Assembly: GCA_016191225.1 (NCBI GenBank)
Contig: JACPPC010000018.1
Coordinates: 62,001-126,000, forward strand
Reading direction: 5' to 3'
Length of the DNA stretch: 64,000 nt
Source of the DNA: Gemmatimonadota bacterium
GTDB taxonomy: Bacteria; Gemmatimonadota; Gemmatimonadetes; Gemmatimonadales; Gemmatimonadaceae
The stretch's first letter is position 1; each line of letters opens with the position of its first letter. The position numbers and the translations under genes were made by a program. This document shows positions 1 to 8,844 of the stretch, one piece after another. Under the pieces are notes generated by a model. The model searched no databases and had not been told where the DNA came from. It saw only the letters and a list, made by a program, of their open reading frames with translations.

Positions 1-855
1 TCCATCGGCGCCCTCACGCGCCACTCGGAGATCACGGCGGCCAAGGCGAGCGGGATCTCGTTCTACCGGCTCATCCTGCCGGTCTTCCTCGGGTCGGTCG
101 GGGCGATGGGGCTGGCGCTGGTGGTCGGCGAGATCGCGCCGCCCGCGAACGGGCGACGGATGGAGCTGCTGCAGGAGTCCAAGTTCCGCGCCGGCCGGAG
201 CGAGCGGTCGAACTTCGCCTTCGCGGCCGAGGAGGGGCGGGTGTACAAGGTGGCGCTCCTCAACGCCACTGCCGGCCAGATGAACGCGCTCGAGATCGAG
301 CGCAAGGGCACCGGACCCGCCTTCCCCACGTACGTGCTCACGGCGCAGGCGGCGGCGTGGCAGGGGGACAGCGCGGGGTGGACCCTGCAGCAGGGCCGCC
401 TGCACCTGATCACCGGGCCGGGCGCCGACCTGGCCTTTTCGTATGATTCGCTGCACGACCACATGTTTCGCGAGCGGCCGCTCGACCTGCTGGCGATGCC
501 GAGGTCCCCCGAGGAGATGCGCTACACCGAACTGGGACGGTTCATCCGCGCCCTCGACCGCTCCGGGGGCGACGCCAGCGACCTGATCGTGGCCCGCCAG
601 CTCAAGCTGGCGATCCCGGTCACGTGCGTGATCATCGTGCTGTTCGGGGCGCCGCTGGCGACGAGCACGCAGCGGGGCGGGACGGCGTACGGCATCGGCG
701 TCTCGCTCGCGACGACCATCCTCTTCCTCGTGATGATCCAGATGACGCGGGCCGTGGGCAGCAAGGCCGTGGTGCAGCCGGTGCTCGCGGCGTGGATCCC
801 GAACCTGCTGTTCGCGGCGAGCGGGCTGCTGTTCTTCCGCCGGGTGCGCACGTGA
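1..855 (+). CDS. LptF/LptG-family permease, 5' end missing
   Basis: C-terminal 284 residues of an inner-membrane permease of the LptF/LptG (YjgP/YjgQ) family, which moves lipopolysaccharide from the inner membrane to the periplasmic bridge with the LptB ATPase. The frame is open from base 1, so the start lies outside the window. The first residues (LTRHSEITAAKASGISFYRL) match the conserved stretch around the coupling helix of this family. A soluble periplasmic beta domain follows, then three hydrophobic helices near the C-terminus ending in FFRRVRT. The stop overlaps the next start. LptF and LptG cannot be told apart from this fragment. Confidence 0.85.
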   Translation, partial: SIGALTRHSEITAAKASGISFYRLILPVFLGSVGAMGLALVVGEIAPPANGRRMELLQESKFRAGRSERSNFAFAAEEGRVYKVALLNATAGQMNALEIERKGTGPAFPTYVLTAQAAAWQGDSAGWTLQQGRLHLITGPGADLAFSYDSLHDHMFRERPLDLLAMPRSPEEMRYTELGRFIRALDRSGGDASDLIVARQLKLAIPVTCVIIVLFGAPLATSTQRGGTAYGIGVSLATTILFLVMIQMTRAVGSKAVVQPVLAAWIPNLLFAASGLLFFRRVRT

Positions 856-1694
856 CCGGCGGGCTGGGGCGCCGCCCGACCGAGGAGCTGCGCGTGGTCG
901 AGCGCGGCGTGGTGGCGCTGCTCCGGCCCTACGCCCGGTTCACCACGGGATTCTTCCGGGCGATCGGGGAGCGGGCCATCTTCCTGCGCGACACGGTGCG
1001 GGCCACCGGCGAGGGGCGCACGTGGGGCCCCGAGGTGGTCAAGCACATGCGGGGGATCGGCGTGGACTCGGTGCCGCTGACCTGCATGGTGGCGGCCTTC
1101 ATCGGCTCCGTGATCGCGCTGCAGACCCGGTACCAGCTCTTCCCCGGGATCCAGCTGTCGGTGGTCGGCTTCATCTCCCGGCAGATGATCGTCCTCGAGA
1201 TGGCGCCGCTCATCACCGCCCTGGTGCTGGCGGGCCGCGTCGGGGCGCGGATCACGGCCGAGATCGGGACGATGCGGGTCACCGAGCAGATCGACGCCCT
1301 CGAGACGCTGGCCTTCGACCCGCTGGCCTACCTCGTCGTCCCGCGGGTGGTGGCCGCGTTCTACATGCTCCCGCTGCTCGCGATCCTTGCGATGGCGGTG
1401 GGGCTGACGGCGGCGTGGCTCACGGCGGCGCTGGCGACGGACATGACCTCCGCCCAGTTTCGGGAGGGCCTGCGCCTGGAGTTCAGGTACTTTCAGGTCT
1501 TCTACTGCCTGCTCAAGGCGTTCCTGTTCGGCGGCGCCATTTCGTTCCTGTGCTCGTATGAAGGGTACGTGACCACCGCCGGCGCCGAGGGCGTCGGCCG
1601 GGCGACCGCCAAGGCGGTCGTCATCGGCTGCGTGTCCGTGCTGATCCTCGATGCCCTGATTGCCGTCCTCCTCGCCCCCTACCTGCAGGGATGA
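852..1694 (+). CDS. mlaE: MlaE/YrbE-type ABC transporter permease
   Basis: 280-residue integral membrane permease of the MlaE family, which with an MCE protein and an ATPase moves phospholipids (or other lipids) between inner and outer membrane. The family features are visible: an N-terminal amphipathic stretch, then several membrane helices with the typical segments LEMAPLITALVLAGRVGA and ITAEIGTMRVTEQIDAL. GTG 852 is chosen because it overlaps the stop of the upstream permease (GTGA), and the downstream mlaD overlaps this gene's stop in the same way, so the three are translationally coupled. No MlaF ATPase gene lies between it and mlaD. Confidence 0.92.
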   Translation: MTGGLGRRPTEELRVVERGVVALLRPYARFTTGFFRAIGERAIFLRDTVRATGEGRTWGPEVVKHMRGIGVDSVPLTCMVAAFIGSVIALQTRYQLFPGIQLSVVGFISRQMIVLEMAPLITALVLAGRVGARITAEIGTMRVTEQIDALETLAFDPLAYLVVPRVVAAFYMLPLLAILAMAVGLTAAWLTAALATDMTSAQFREGLRLEFRYFQVFYCLLKAFLFGGAISFLCSYEGYVTTAGAEGVGRATAKAVVIGCVSVLILDALIAVLLAPYLQG

Positions 1695-2590
1695 AACGCC
1701 GCAACGAAGTGCTGGTCGGGCTGCTGACGCTCGCGGCCATTGTGATCGTGGTGCTCGGCTCCGTGTGGATCGCCCGCGGGGGCCTGAGCACGGGCTATCG
1801 CCTGTACGTGAAGTTCCCGTGGAGCGCCGGCCTCAAGCTCGGGCAGGAAGTGCTGCTGGGCGGCGTGACGGTCGGGTTCGTGGAGCGCGTGGACCTGCGC
1901 GAGGACGGCTCGGTGGTGACCACCCTCAACATCACCACCAACCTGCCGATCCCTCGCACCGTCGTGGCCGTGGTCGAGCCCAACGGCGTCTTCGGCGACA
2001 AGCAGGTGGCCCTGCGCGGCACGCCGGGGCGGGTCGCCTTCGCGCCCGGGGACACGATGACCTCGGGCGTCGAGTCGGCGGGGATCGACAACCTCGTCGC
2101 CCGCATGGACACGGCGAGCAGGAACCTGTCCGACGTGATCAAGGTGGTGAAGGTCAAGATGGTGAACGAGGGCGGCCTCGAGGACCTGCGCAAGACGCTG
2201 TCGCAGATGAACTCGCTGGCGGCACAGCTCGGCCAGGTCGTCGCGGACCAGTCGAACAACCTGACGGCGACGATGGCCCAGGCGACGTCGACGATGGCCC
2301 AGGTCAGGAAGGGGGCCAGCGCCCTCGACTCGGCGATGATCGACTCGACCCTGCGCAACCTCCGCGCGACGAGCACCACGGTCGCGAAGCTCGGCGAGGA
2401 ACTCCGCGGCACCACCAACCGCGTGAACATGATCCTCGCCAAGGTCGACACCGGGCAGGGCACGGCCGCCAAGCTGCTCAACGACCCCGGTCTCTACAAC
2501 GACCTGCGGCGCCTCTCCCAGCGGCTCGACTCGCTGACGTCGGAGTTCAAGCAGAACCCCAAGAAGTTCGTCAAGCTGTCGATCTTCTAG
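1691..2590 (+). CDS. mlaD: MlaD-like MCE-domain lipid transport protein
   Basis: 299-residue periplasmic protein with one N-terminal membrane anchor (about residues 8-27), an MCE domain (about 34-115, with the typical FGDKQVALRG segment) and a long helical C-terminal part (about 130-295, rich in Ser/Thr/Asn and heptad-like). MCE proteins form hexameric rings or tubes that shield lipids in transit. The start ATG overlaps the stop of mlaE (ATGA). The C-terminal helical region is longer than in E. coli MlaD (183 residues) and more like the tube-forming needle domains of larger MCE proteins. It is the last gene before a strong hairpin. Confidence 0.9.
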   Translation: MKRRNEVLVGLLTLAAIVIVVLGSVWIARGGLSTGYRLYVKFPWSAGLKLGQEVLLGGVTVGFVERVDLREDGSVVTTLNITTNLPIPRTVVAVVEPNGVFGDKQVALRGTPGRVAFAPGDTMTSGVESAGIDNLVARMDTASRNLSDVIKVVKVKMVNEGGLEDLRKTLSQMNSLAAQLGQVVADQSNNLTATMAQATSTMAQVRKGASALDSAMIDSTLRNLRATSTTVAKLGEELRGTTNRVNMILAKVDTGQGTAAKLLNDPGLYNDLRRLSQRLDSLTSEFKQNPKKFVKLSIF

Positions 2591-2634
2591 CGGCCCTTCC
2601 CCCGCCGCGCTCGGGACGGGGGAGGGGGAAACGG

Positions 2635-2677
2635 CGCCGGGGCCGGCGGTGACGGATCGTCACCGCCGGCCCCGGCG
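2635..2677. terminator. 20-bp perfect hairpin between convergent genes
   Basis: Bases 2635-2654 are the exact reverse complement of 2658-2677, with a three-base loop (GAT, 2655-2657). It lies between the end of mlaD (2590) and the end of the minus-strand lipoprotein gene (2701). It probably stops transcription from both sides. There is no clear U-tract, as is common in very GC-rich genomes. Perfect pairing over 20 bp is unusually long. Confidence 0.8.
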
Positions 2678-2700
2678 TCATCCCGGGCTCGCCGCGCCGC

Positions 2701-3939
2701 TCACGGCACCGGCGAGGCCTTGAAGTCCACGGGGTTCGTGCCCGTCACGTAGCGCGACGCCGACGTGGCGAGGTTGACCGGGATCGCCGGCGAGGTCGTG
2801 GGACGCGACCCGTTGATGCGGCTCGTGAGCAGGTCCATCGACAGGATGTAGTTCCCCTGGCGCAGGCCGCCGAAGGTGTAGTTCAGCGCCGCCCCGGTGC
2901 CGATCACGTTGGCGCTGGTGATCACGCGGCTGCCTGCCGAGGTGAGCGCGGCGTTGTTGCGCAGCTGCACGCGCACGGTGTCGCCGACGGCGAGGTCCTC
3001 GCCGGCGTCGTAGGTCCCGTTGGCGTTGGCATCCTTGAACACCCGTCCCTGGATCTGGCTGGGGAAGGTGTAGGTGAGGGCCGTGGTGATGTTCTGGTTC
3101 GGCGTCGCCCCCGCCGTGCCGGCCTGGGTGAACGTGGTGGTCGCGTTCAGCCCGGGGTTGAGGGCCGTGGTGCCGAAGCCGCCAAGGAGGAAGCTGGCGA
3201 CGTCGGGGGGTGCCGACGACAGGGTGGACGTGTTCGACGTCCAGACGATGCGGATGCGGGTGGTGAGGCTCCCCGGCCCCGGCGTGCCGACGACCGGCAG
3301 CGGCATGGAGAAGGCGCCGGTGGCGTCGGTCGTCACGTTGTTGAAGGGGGCGTACACGCCGCTTCCCGGCGCCGTCTCGCGCTGGAAGGCGAGGTTGACG
3401 CCGGCGAGGCGGATGATCTTGTTGAGCTGGACCGAGTCGGTCCACTGGATGGTGAGCGACGCCGCCCACGAAGCGCCGAGGCGCACCTGGAAGATGCCGG
3501 TCGTGTCGGTGGCGCCGGCCGCGACGGTGACCTGGATCGAGTCACCGAGCTGGGCCGATCCGCCCGTGGGAACGACGCTCGCCGTGGAGGAGGCGCTCGA
3601 ATACGGGCGCAGCGACGTCCGCAGCACGTACGTGCCCGGTGGCAGGCCGAAGAAGCGGATCTTGCCGCGATCCGCGACCGGGGCCGTGCTCGGCGGCGAG
3701 GTGAACGACGCCACGAGCGTGGTGTCGCCCTTCTTGTACAGGTTCACGCGAGTGCCGCCGGCCGCGTCGTTCACGAAGTTCGGCGTGGCGGTGGTGGAGA
3801 TGTCCGTCTGCACCCGGATCACGATGCTGCCGGTGGTCGAGGGCGAGAGGTCGAAGGCCGGGCCGGCGGCCTCGCCGACGCAGGCCGTGAGGAGGGCGGC
3901 ACCCGCGAGCGCCGCGACCCTGATGAGCTTGGCACGCAT
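2701..3939 (-). CDS. Predicted surface or periplasmic lipoprotein with Cna-B/SdrD-like repeat
   Basis: 412 residues. The N-terminus has a lipoprotein signal peptide with a lipobox (LLTAC), so Cys20 would be lipidated. The rest is beta-rich, Ser/Thr/Gly-rich and probably a chain of immunoglobulin-like or Cna-B-like domains. Around residues 300-325 it has a DANANGTYDAGED segment typical of SdrD-B/Cna-B domains that can bind calcium. It starts 19 bases after the stop of the TonB-dependent receptor upstream and is probably co-transcribed with it. The pairing resembles receptor plus surface-lipoprotein sets, but the protein is not recognisably SusD. Function unknown. Confidence 0.75.
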   Translation of the reverse strand: MRAKLIRVAALAGAALLTACVGEAAGPAFDLSPSTTGSIVIRVQTDISTTATPNFVNDAAGGTRVNLYKKGDTTLVASFTSPPSTAPVADRGKIRFFGLPPGTYVLRTSLRPYSSASSTASVVPTGGSAQLGDSIQVTVAAGATDTTGIFQVRLGASWAASLTIQWTDSVQLNKIIRLAGVNLAFQRETAPGSGVYAPFNNVTTDATGAFSMPLPVVGTPGPGSLTTRIRIVWTSNTSTLSSAPPDVASFLLGGFGTTALNPGLNATTTFTQAGTAGATPNQNITTALTYTFPSQIQGRVFKDANANGTYDAGEDLAVGDTVRVQLRNNAALTSAGSRVITSANVIGTGAALNYTFGGLRQGNYILSMDLLTSRINGSRPTTSPAIPVNLATSASRYVTGTNPVDFKASPVP

Positions 3940-3958
3940 GGTCGTGTTCTCGTGAATG

Positions 3959-6900
3959 TCAGAAGGTGTACTTGAGTCCCAGCTGGATTTGCTGCTGCAG
4001 CGTGACGCCGATGTCGAGCGGCGTCGCCTGGCCGAAGGTCGGGTTGACCTGGTAGGTGAACCGCTTGCTGGCGGGGTCGAAGCCGCGCGGGATCAGCAGC
4101 GCCTGGTTGGCGCCGGACACCGTCACGAAGCGGCCCCACTGGCTGTTGATCGCGTTACCGAGGTTGAACCAGTCGAAGGTGAGTTCGATGCTCTGGCCCC
4201 GGTAGGTGAAGGTCCTGGAGAGGCGTGCGTCGAGCGTCACCAGGTCGGGGTTGCGGCAGCTGTTGCGCAGGGCGACGCGGCCGCGGACGCCGTTCACGCA
4301 GGGCGTGCTGCTGATGATCTGGTCGAGCAGCGCCCGCTGCGCGGCACCGTTGGCGCCGGTCGAGTTGGTGCCCATCGGCAGCGGCCCGACGAAGCCCGGG
4401 GTGGACCCGCCGAAGAAGATCTCGCCCTCGGTCGGGATGTACTGCCGGGTGTTGGCCGAGCCGACGCCCTGGATGTCGAAGTTGAACTGCGGAGTCCAGG
4501 GAATGCCGGAGCGGGCCGTGAACACGCCACTGGCGCGGATTCCCAGTGGCAGGAAGAAGGTCGGCGAGATCACCAGGGTGTGCTGGCGCTGGAAGTCCGG
4601 CGCCGCCCACTGGTCGTCGTAATTGTTCGGGTTCGACGCCCAGCGGCCGGCCTGGAACATCGAGTTCGTGATGCAGCAGCTGAGCGAGCCGTTGTCGGCC
4701 GAGTTGTCGAGGGTGTACTGGGCGTACAGCGAGCCCCAGCTCCCGCGGCCGCGCAGCTCGATCCACCCCTGCCGGATCAGCGTGCTGCCCAGCGAGCGCT
4801 GCACGAGGACCCGGCCGAACTGCGTCGTGCGGCGGCTGTTGACCTGGTTCACCGCGCCGTTGGTCGTCGTGATCGTGTTCGGGTCGACGAAGATCGGCAG
4901 TCCGCCGAGCTCGGTGAAGAACGGCACCGGGTTCAGGTTGTCGTCCTGCACGAGGAAGTTGTTGCGGACCACGCCCACCACCGCCTCGATCGAGGCGCGC
5001 CAGCCGGGGGCCAGCTCGCGGTCGTAGGCGAGGTTGTTCTTCCACGTGTAGGCCTGCTTGTAGTCCTTCTCGAAGACGTTGATCGTCGCCGCCGCCGGAG
5101 CGGCACCGGAACCCACGCAGGCGCTCGGGATCGACGACGGGTTGAGGCCGTAGGCGCCGAAGTCCGGGGCCGGCACGGTGGCACCCGAGCAGCTGATCGC
5201 CGACTGCGAGATGCCGTTGTTGACGAAGGCGTTCGACAGCGTCACGTACGGGTTCCGTCCGTAGATGAAGGCGGTGCTGAAGCGCACCAGCTGCCGGCCG
5301 TCGCCGTCGGGGTCCCAGGTGATGCCGACGCGGGGCGAGAAGTTCGCCGCCGCCGTGGGCAGGTTCGACACGTTGAGGTAGGGGAAGAGCGCGGTCAGCG
5401 TCGGGTTGTTCTGCGGACGGTCCGGCGCCTTCACGCCGTCCATGCGGATGCCGTACGTCATGAACAGCTTCGGGTTGATCTGCCACTCGTCCTGCGCGTA
5501 GAGCGCGTACTCGAAGTAGCGGAACTGCGCGTCCACGATGGCCGCGGTCCCCGGGTAGGGGATCGACCGCGTGTACGTCGCGCCGATGCCGTTCTCGAAG
5601 TCCGCCATGCTGTTGAACGTCCACGACCCGAGCTCGTTGTTGCGGAACTTGTTGTAGACGTCGGTGGCGGTGAAGTTGCCGCCCACCTTCACGTTGTGCG
5701 TCCCCAGCGTGAACCGGAAGTTGTCGACGATCTCGACGAGGTTCGTGTTGAGGAGGTTGGCGTGGAGCACCGGGTCCGACCCGAAGATCAGCGAGGTCAG
5801 GATCGACGACCCGTCGCTCAGCACCGAGTTGACGTTGTTGACCCGCACCTGCGAGATCGCGTTGCCGAACTGCGCCGTCGGGTACGTCGGGCGCGGCTTG
5901 CGCACCTCGGCGTACTGCGTGCGGAACTCGTTCGAGGCGTTCTTGAACACCGACGTCAGCGCGAACACCATCGACGTCGACTTGTCCGTGTTGTCGCCGG
6001 AGTTCGAGAGCAGCTCCGTGCTGGTCGGGCTGATGAACAGGCGGTCCTTGGAGAGGTTCGTCTCCGACCGGTTCACGCGCAGGGTCGCATGGTGCACGTC
6101 GTTCAGCTGCCAGTCGAAGCGGGCGAAGATCGCCGACTCGTCGGTGTTGGCGGCGAACGAGCCCACTTCGCCGCGCAGGTTGAGCCCGTACTTGGACTGC
6201 GCGATGCTGAAGAAGTTGTTCAGCGTGTCCTGGTTGATGCCCGATGCCCGCACCGAGGCGTCGGCGTTCGTCCCCACGAGCACGAGGCGCGGGTCATAGC
6301 CCGTCTGGCGCTCGAAGTTCAGCAGGAAGTGGAACTTGTCCTTGATGATCGGGCCCGACACCTGCACGCCGTACTGCCGCCGCTCGAAGTTCGTCGGGTC
6401 GCGGCCGAGGAAGTCGATGCCCGTCGTCTTCGCACCGAACATCTGATCGGCGCGCCCGTACATCCAGGCCGAGCCGCTCCACTTGTTCGTCCCGCTCTTG
6501 GTCACCGCGTTCACGGCGCCGCCGGTGAAGCTTCCCAGCTCGACGTCGACCGCGTTCGTGATGACCTGGATTTCCTTGACCGTCTCCACCGAGTACGAGA
6601 ACGGGGCTCGGTCGCCGCCGCGGGCGTCGCCGCCGAAGAAGCTCTCGTTGTTGTTCGTGCCGTCCATCAGGATGTTGCTCGACCCCGGCCGGCCGCCGCC
6701 GATCGACTGGCCACCACCCGAGCCGGCGTTCCCCACGTCCGACATCCCCGGCGTCAGCTTCACCAAGTCGCGGTAGTTGCGGCCGTTGAGCGGGATCTCG
6801 CTCAACTGCTCGGCACCGATGCGGGTGTTCGACCCCGTCTTCGCCGTCTCGATCAGCGGCGCAATCTCCGCCGTGACCTTCACCGTCGACAGCTGCGTCG

Positions 6901-7255
6901 CGGCCTCGGTCAGCTCGAAATCCAGCTTCTCCAGCGCCCCGAGCGAGATCTTCACGTTCGGCGTCTGCACCGACCGGTAGCCGATCACCTGCGCCTTGAT
7001 CGTGTAGACGCCCGGGTCGAGGAACCCGAGGCGGTACTCGCCGCCGGCGCGGCTGAGCGTGGCCCGGCGGACGCCAGTCTCCTGGTTGGTGGCGATCACG
7101 GTGACGTCGGCCATCGGCTTCCCGGCCGGCCCCCTCACGGTGCCGCGCACCGTGCCGGTCGTCGTCGCGCCCTGGGCCAGCACCAGTGCCGGCAGCGCGA
7201 GCGCGAGCAGAGCCGCCAGGGCGGAGGAACCAGCGCGAACTATCAAGTGTCTCAC
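3959..7255 (-). CDS. TonB-dependent receptor with carboxypeptidase-regulatory-like domain
   Basis: 1098-residue outer-membrane receptor. It has a signal peptide (about 1-27, ending LALPALVLAQ), a carboxypeptidase-D-regulatory-like Ig domain (about 32-115), a plug (containing LNGRNYRDLVKLTPG and the segment ILMDGTNNNE) and a long beta-barrel ending in the terminal Phe (LKYTF) expected of outer-membrane barrels. GTG 7255 is chosen because a good Shine-Dalgarno (GAGGAAGG) lies five bases upstream and the signal peptide follows at once. The open frame continues far upstream, but that part is antisense noise. The substrate is unknown; the GNAGSGGGQSIGGG loop in the plug is Gly-rich. Confidence 0.9.
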   Translation of the reverse strand: MRHLIVRAGSSALAALLALALPALVLAQGATTTGTVRGTVRGPAGKPMADVTVIATNQETGVRRATLSRAGGEYRLGFLDPGVYTIKAQVIGYRSVQTPNVKISLGALEKLDFELTEAATQLSTVKVTAEIAPLIETAKTGSNTRIGAEQLSEIPLNGRNYRDLVKLTPGMSDVGNAGSGGGQSIGGGRPGSSNILMDGTNNNESFFGGDARGGDRAPFSYSVETVKEIQVITNAVDVELGSFTGGAVNAVTKSGTNKWSGSAWMYGRADQMFGAKTTGIDFLGRDPTNFERRQYGVQVSGPIIKDKFHFLLNFERQTGYDPRLVLVGTNADASVRASGINQDTLNNFFSIAQSKYGLNLRGEVGSFAANTDESAIFARFDWQLNDVHHATLRVNRSETNLSKDRLFISPTSTELLSNSGDNTDKSTSMVFALTSVFKNASNEFRTQYAEVRKPRPTYPTAQFGNAISQVRVNNVNSVLSDGSSILTSLIFGSDPVLHANLLNTNLVEIVDNFRFTLGTHNVKVGGNFTATDVYNKFRNNELGSWTFNSMADFENGIGATYTRSIPYPGTAAIVDAQFRYFEYALYAQDEWQINPKLFMTYGIRMDGVKAPDRPQNNPTLTALFPYLNVSNLPTAAANFSPRVGITWDPDGDGRQLVRFSTAFIYGRNPYVTLSNAFVNNGISQSAISCSGATVPAPDFGAYGLNPSSIPSACVGSGAAPAAATINVFEKDYKQAYTWKNNLAYDRELAPGWRASIEAVVGVVRNNFLVQDDNLNPVPFFTELGGLPIFVDPNTITTTNGAVNQVNSRRTTQFGRVLVQRSLGSTLIRQGWIELRGRGSWGSLYAQYTLDNSADNGSLSCCITNSMFQAGRWASNPNNYDDQWAAPDFQRQHTLVISPTFFLPLGIRASGVFTARSGIPWTPQFNFDIQGVGSANTRQYIPTEGEIFFGGSTPGFVGPLPMGTNSTGANGAAQRALLDQIISSTPCVNGVRGRVALRNSCRNPDLVTLDARLSRTFTYRGQSIELTFDWFNLGNAINSQWGRFVTVSGANQALLIPRGFDPASKRFTYQVNPTFGQATPLDIGVTLQQQIQLGLKYTF

Positions 7256-7334
7256 GAGCCCTTCCTCGGACTGAACGGAGAGCGAAGCATACGCGGCGCC
7301 TGCCGCCCTGTGCGGCAGGTCACGTAGGCGGGGA

Positions 7335-7362
7335 AAGATACGGGCGTCGGGCAGCGGCGCAA
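7335..7362 (-). promoter_or_regulatory. Candidate promoter of the TonB receptor gene
   Basis: On the minus strand a TTGCGC hexamer (7362-7357), a 16-base spacer and TATCTT (7340-7335) lie about 80 bases before the GTG start at 7255. This fits a weak sigma70-type promoter and the TAnnTT box seen at other genes in the window. Confidence 0.4.
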
Positions 7363-7386
7363 CGCTTTGTTCCGGCCACGGGTGCG

Positions 7387-8784
7387 TCACGGCCGCACCT
7401 CCGGGCGCCCGTCCCCGGCCCGGCTCACCGGCCTCCCCCCCGGCGCCCGGCGCCGCTCGGCGGCGTGGAAGACGGGAATGCCGCACACGATCACCCCGAG
7501 GATCGCCAGCGACGGCAGCCGCGCCCCCGCGTCGAGCAGGCCGTTGAGCAACAGCAGCATCGTCGACAGCACGAACAGGGTCGGCACCAGCGGATAGAGC
7601 GGGGCCCGGAACGGCGGCGCGTAGCCGGGGCGCCGGCGGAGGCGGTACAACGACGCCACCGCGAGCGCGTAGAACGGGATCAGCGCCGTCACGAAGATGT
7701 CGGCCAGCTGCTCGAAGGTCCCCGCCAGCACAAAGAGGACTCCGACCGCCCCCGTCAGCACGATCGCCACCCACGGCGTGTGGAACCGTGCATGCACCGC
7801 CCCAACCTGGCGGAACAGCAGCCCGTCGTCGGCCATCGCGAAGAAGACGCGCGGCGACGTCAGCAGCGTCCCGTTGAGGGTGCCGAAAGTCGAGATCACC
7901 ACCGTGATCGACACGAAGATCACCCCCGGCTGCCCGATCAGCCGTTCGGCCACCGTCGATGCCACCAGCGGCGAGCGCCGGATCTCGTCCACCGGGAGCA
8001 CGGCGAGGTAGGCCACGTTGGCAAGCAGGTAGATCGCGAGCACGAGGCACGTCCCGATGACGAGCGCGCGCGGCAGGGTGCGCTGCGGCTCCCGCACCTC
8101 GCCGCTCATGTAGCTGAGGTCGGCCCAGCCGTCGAACGCCCACAGCACCGACACGAGGGCGAGGCCGAACGGGGCCAGCGAGAGGCTCCCCGCGGGATGG
8201 AACGGCGTGTAGTGGCCCCCCGCCTGGGGGAGCCCGAGCGCCAGCGCGAGCACGGCGATGAACAGGAGGCCTCCGTACTTGGCCACCACCGTGACGTTGG
8301 TCACCCGCGATCCCCACTGCACACCCACCACGTTCACCAGGGTGGTCAGCGCGATCGCCCCGGCCGCCACGTAGTGCACCCACTGGCTCGCCGGCGCGAC
8401 CTTCACGTCGTAGCCGAAGGCCCGCAGCGCGTACTCGGCGAACGTGGTCGAGATCGCCCCCAGCGACGCGGCGCGGATGATCGCCAGCTCCGCCCACCCG
8501 AACAGGAAGGCGGGGAGCCGCCCCCACGCCTCGCGCAAATAGACGTACACGCCCCCCGTCTGGTGGTAGACGCTCGCCACCTCGGCGAGCGAAAGCGCCC
8601 CGCAAAGTGCGAACAGCCCGCCCGCCGACCAGACGAGGAGGAGGGGAAAGGGGCCGGGAAGCTTGTCGGTGACGCCGGCGGGCGAGCGGAAGATCCCCGA
8701 GCCGATGATCTGCCCCACGACGACAGCGACGCAGGCCCAGAGCCCGAGGGAGCGTCGCAGTGTGGGCGCGGCGGGTGCGGTCAT
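7387..8784 (-). CDS. APC-family amino acid permease
   Basis: 465-residue inner-membrane permease of the amino acid-polyamine-organocation superfamily, with about 12 hydrophobic helices. The N-terminal helix carries the family signature VVVGQIIGSGIFRSPAGV (the unwound TM1 that binds the substrate amino group), and SGEVREPQRTLPRAL is the conserved loop after TM6. The start is uncertain: ATG 8784 begins MTAPAAPTLRRS; ATG 8790 and ATG 8820 are in frame upstream, and none has a clear Shine-Dalgarno. The substrate cannot be read from sequence. It is divergent from the Cox2-like/ctaA set. Confidence 0.85.
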   Translation of the reverse strand: MTAPAAPTLRRSLGLWACVAVVVGQIIGSGIFRSPAGVTDKLPGPFPLLLVWSAGGLFALCGALSLAEVASVYHQTGGVYVYLREAWGRLPAFLFGWAELAIIRAASLGAISTTFAEYALRAFGYDVKVAPASQWVHYVAAGAIALTTLVNVVGVQWGSRVTNVTVVAKYGGLLFIAVLALALGLPQAGGHYTPFHPAGSLSLAPFGLALVSVLWAFDGWADLSYMSGEVREPQRTLPRALVIGTCLVLAIYLLANVAYLAVLPVDEIRRSPLVASTVAERLIGQPGVIFVSITVVISTFGTLNGTLLTSPRVFFAMADDGLLFRQVGAVHARFHTPWVAIVLTGAVGVLFVLAGTFEQLADIFVTALIPFYALAVASLYRLRRRPGYAPPFRAPLYPLVPTLFVLSTMLLLLNGLLDAGARLPSLAILGVIVCGIPVFHAAERRRAPGGRPVSRAGDGRPEVRP

Positions 8785-8844
8785 CACCATATGGTAGGGC
8801 GAGGTCCCGCCACGCGCCACGCGTCGATTGAAGGGACCGGCGCA

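Noticed and set aside
3956..7327. 1123-codon plus-strand open frame opposite the TonB receptor
   Set aside because: Antisense shadow of a GC-rich gene: composition is Arg/Val/Glu/Gly-rich with no domain, and the minus-strand protein is a clear receptor.
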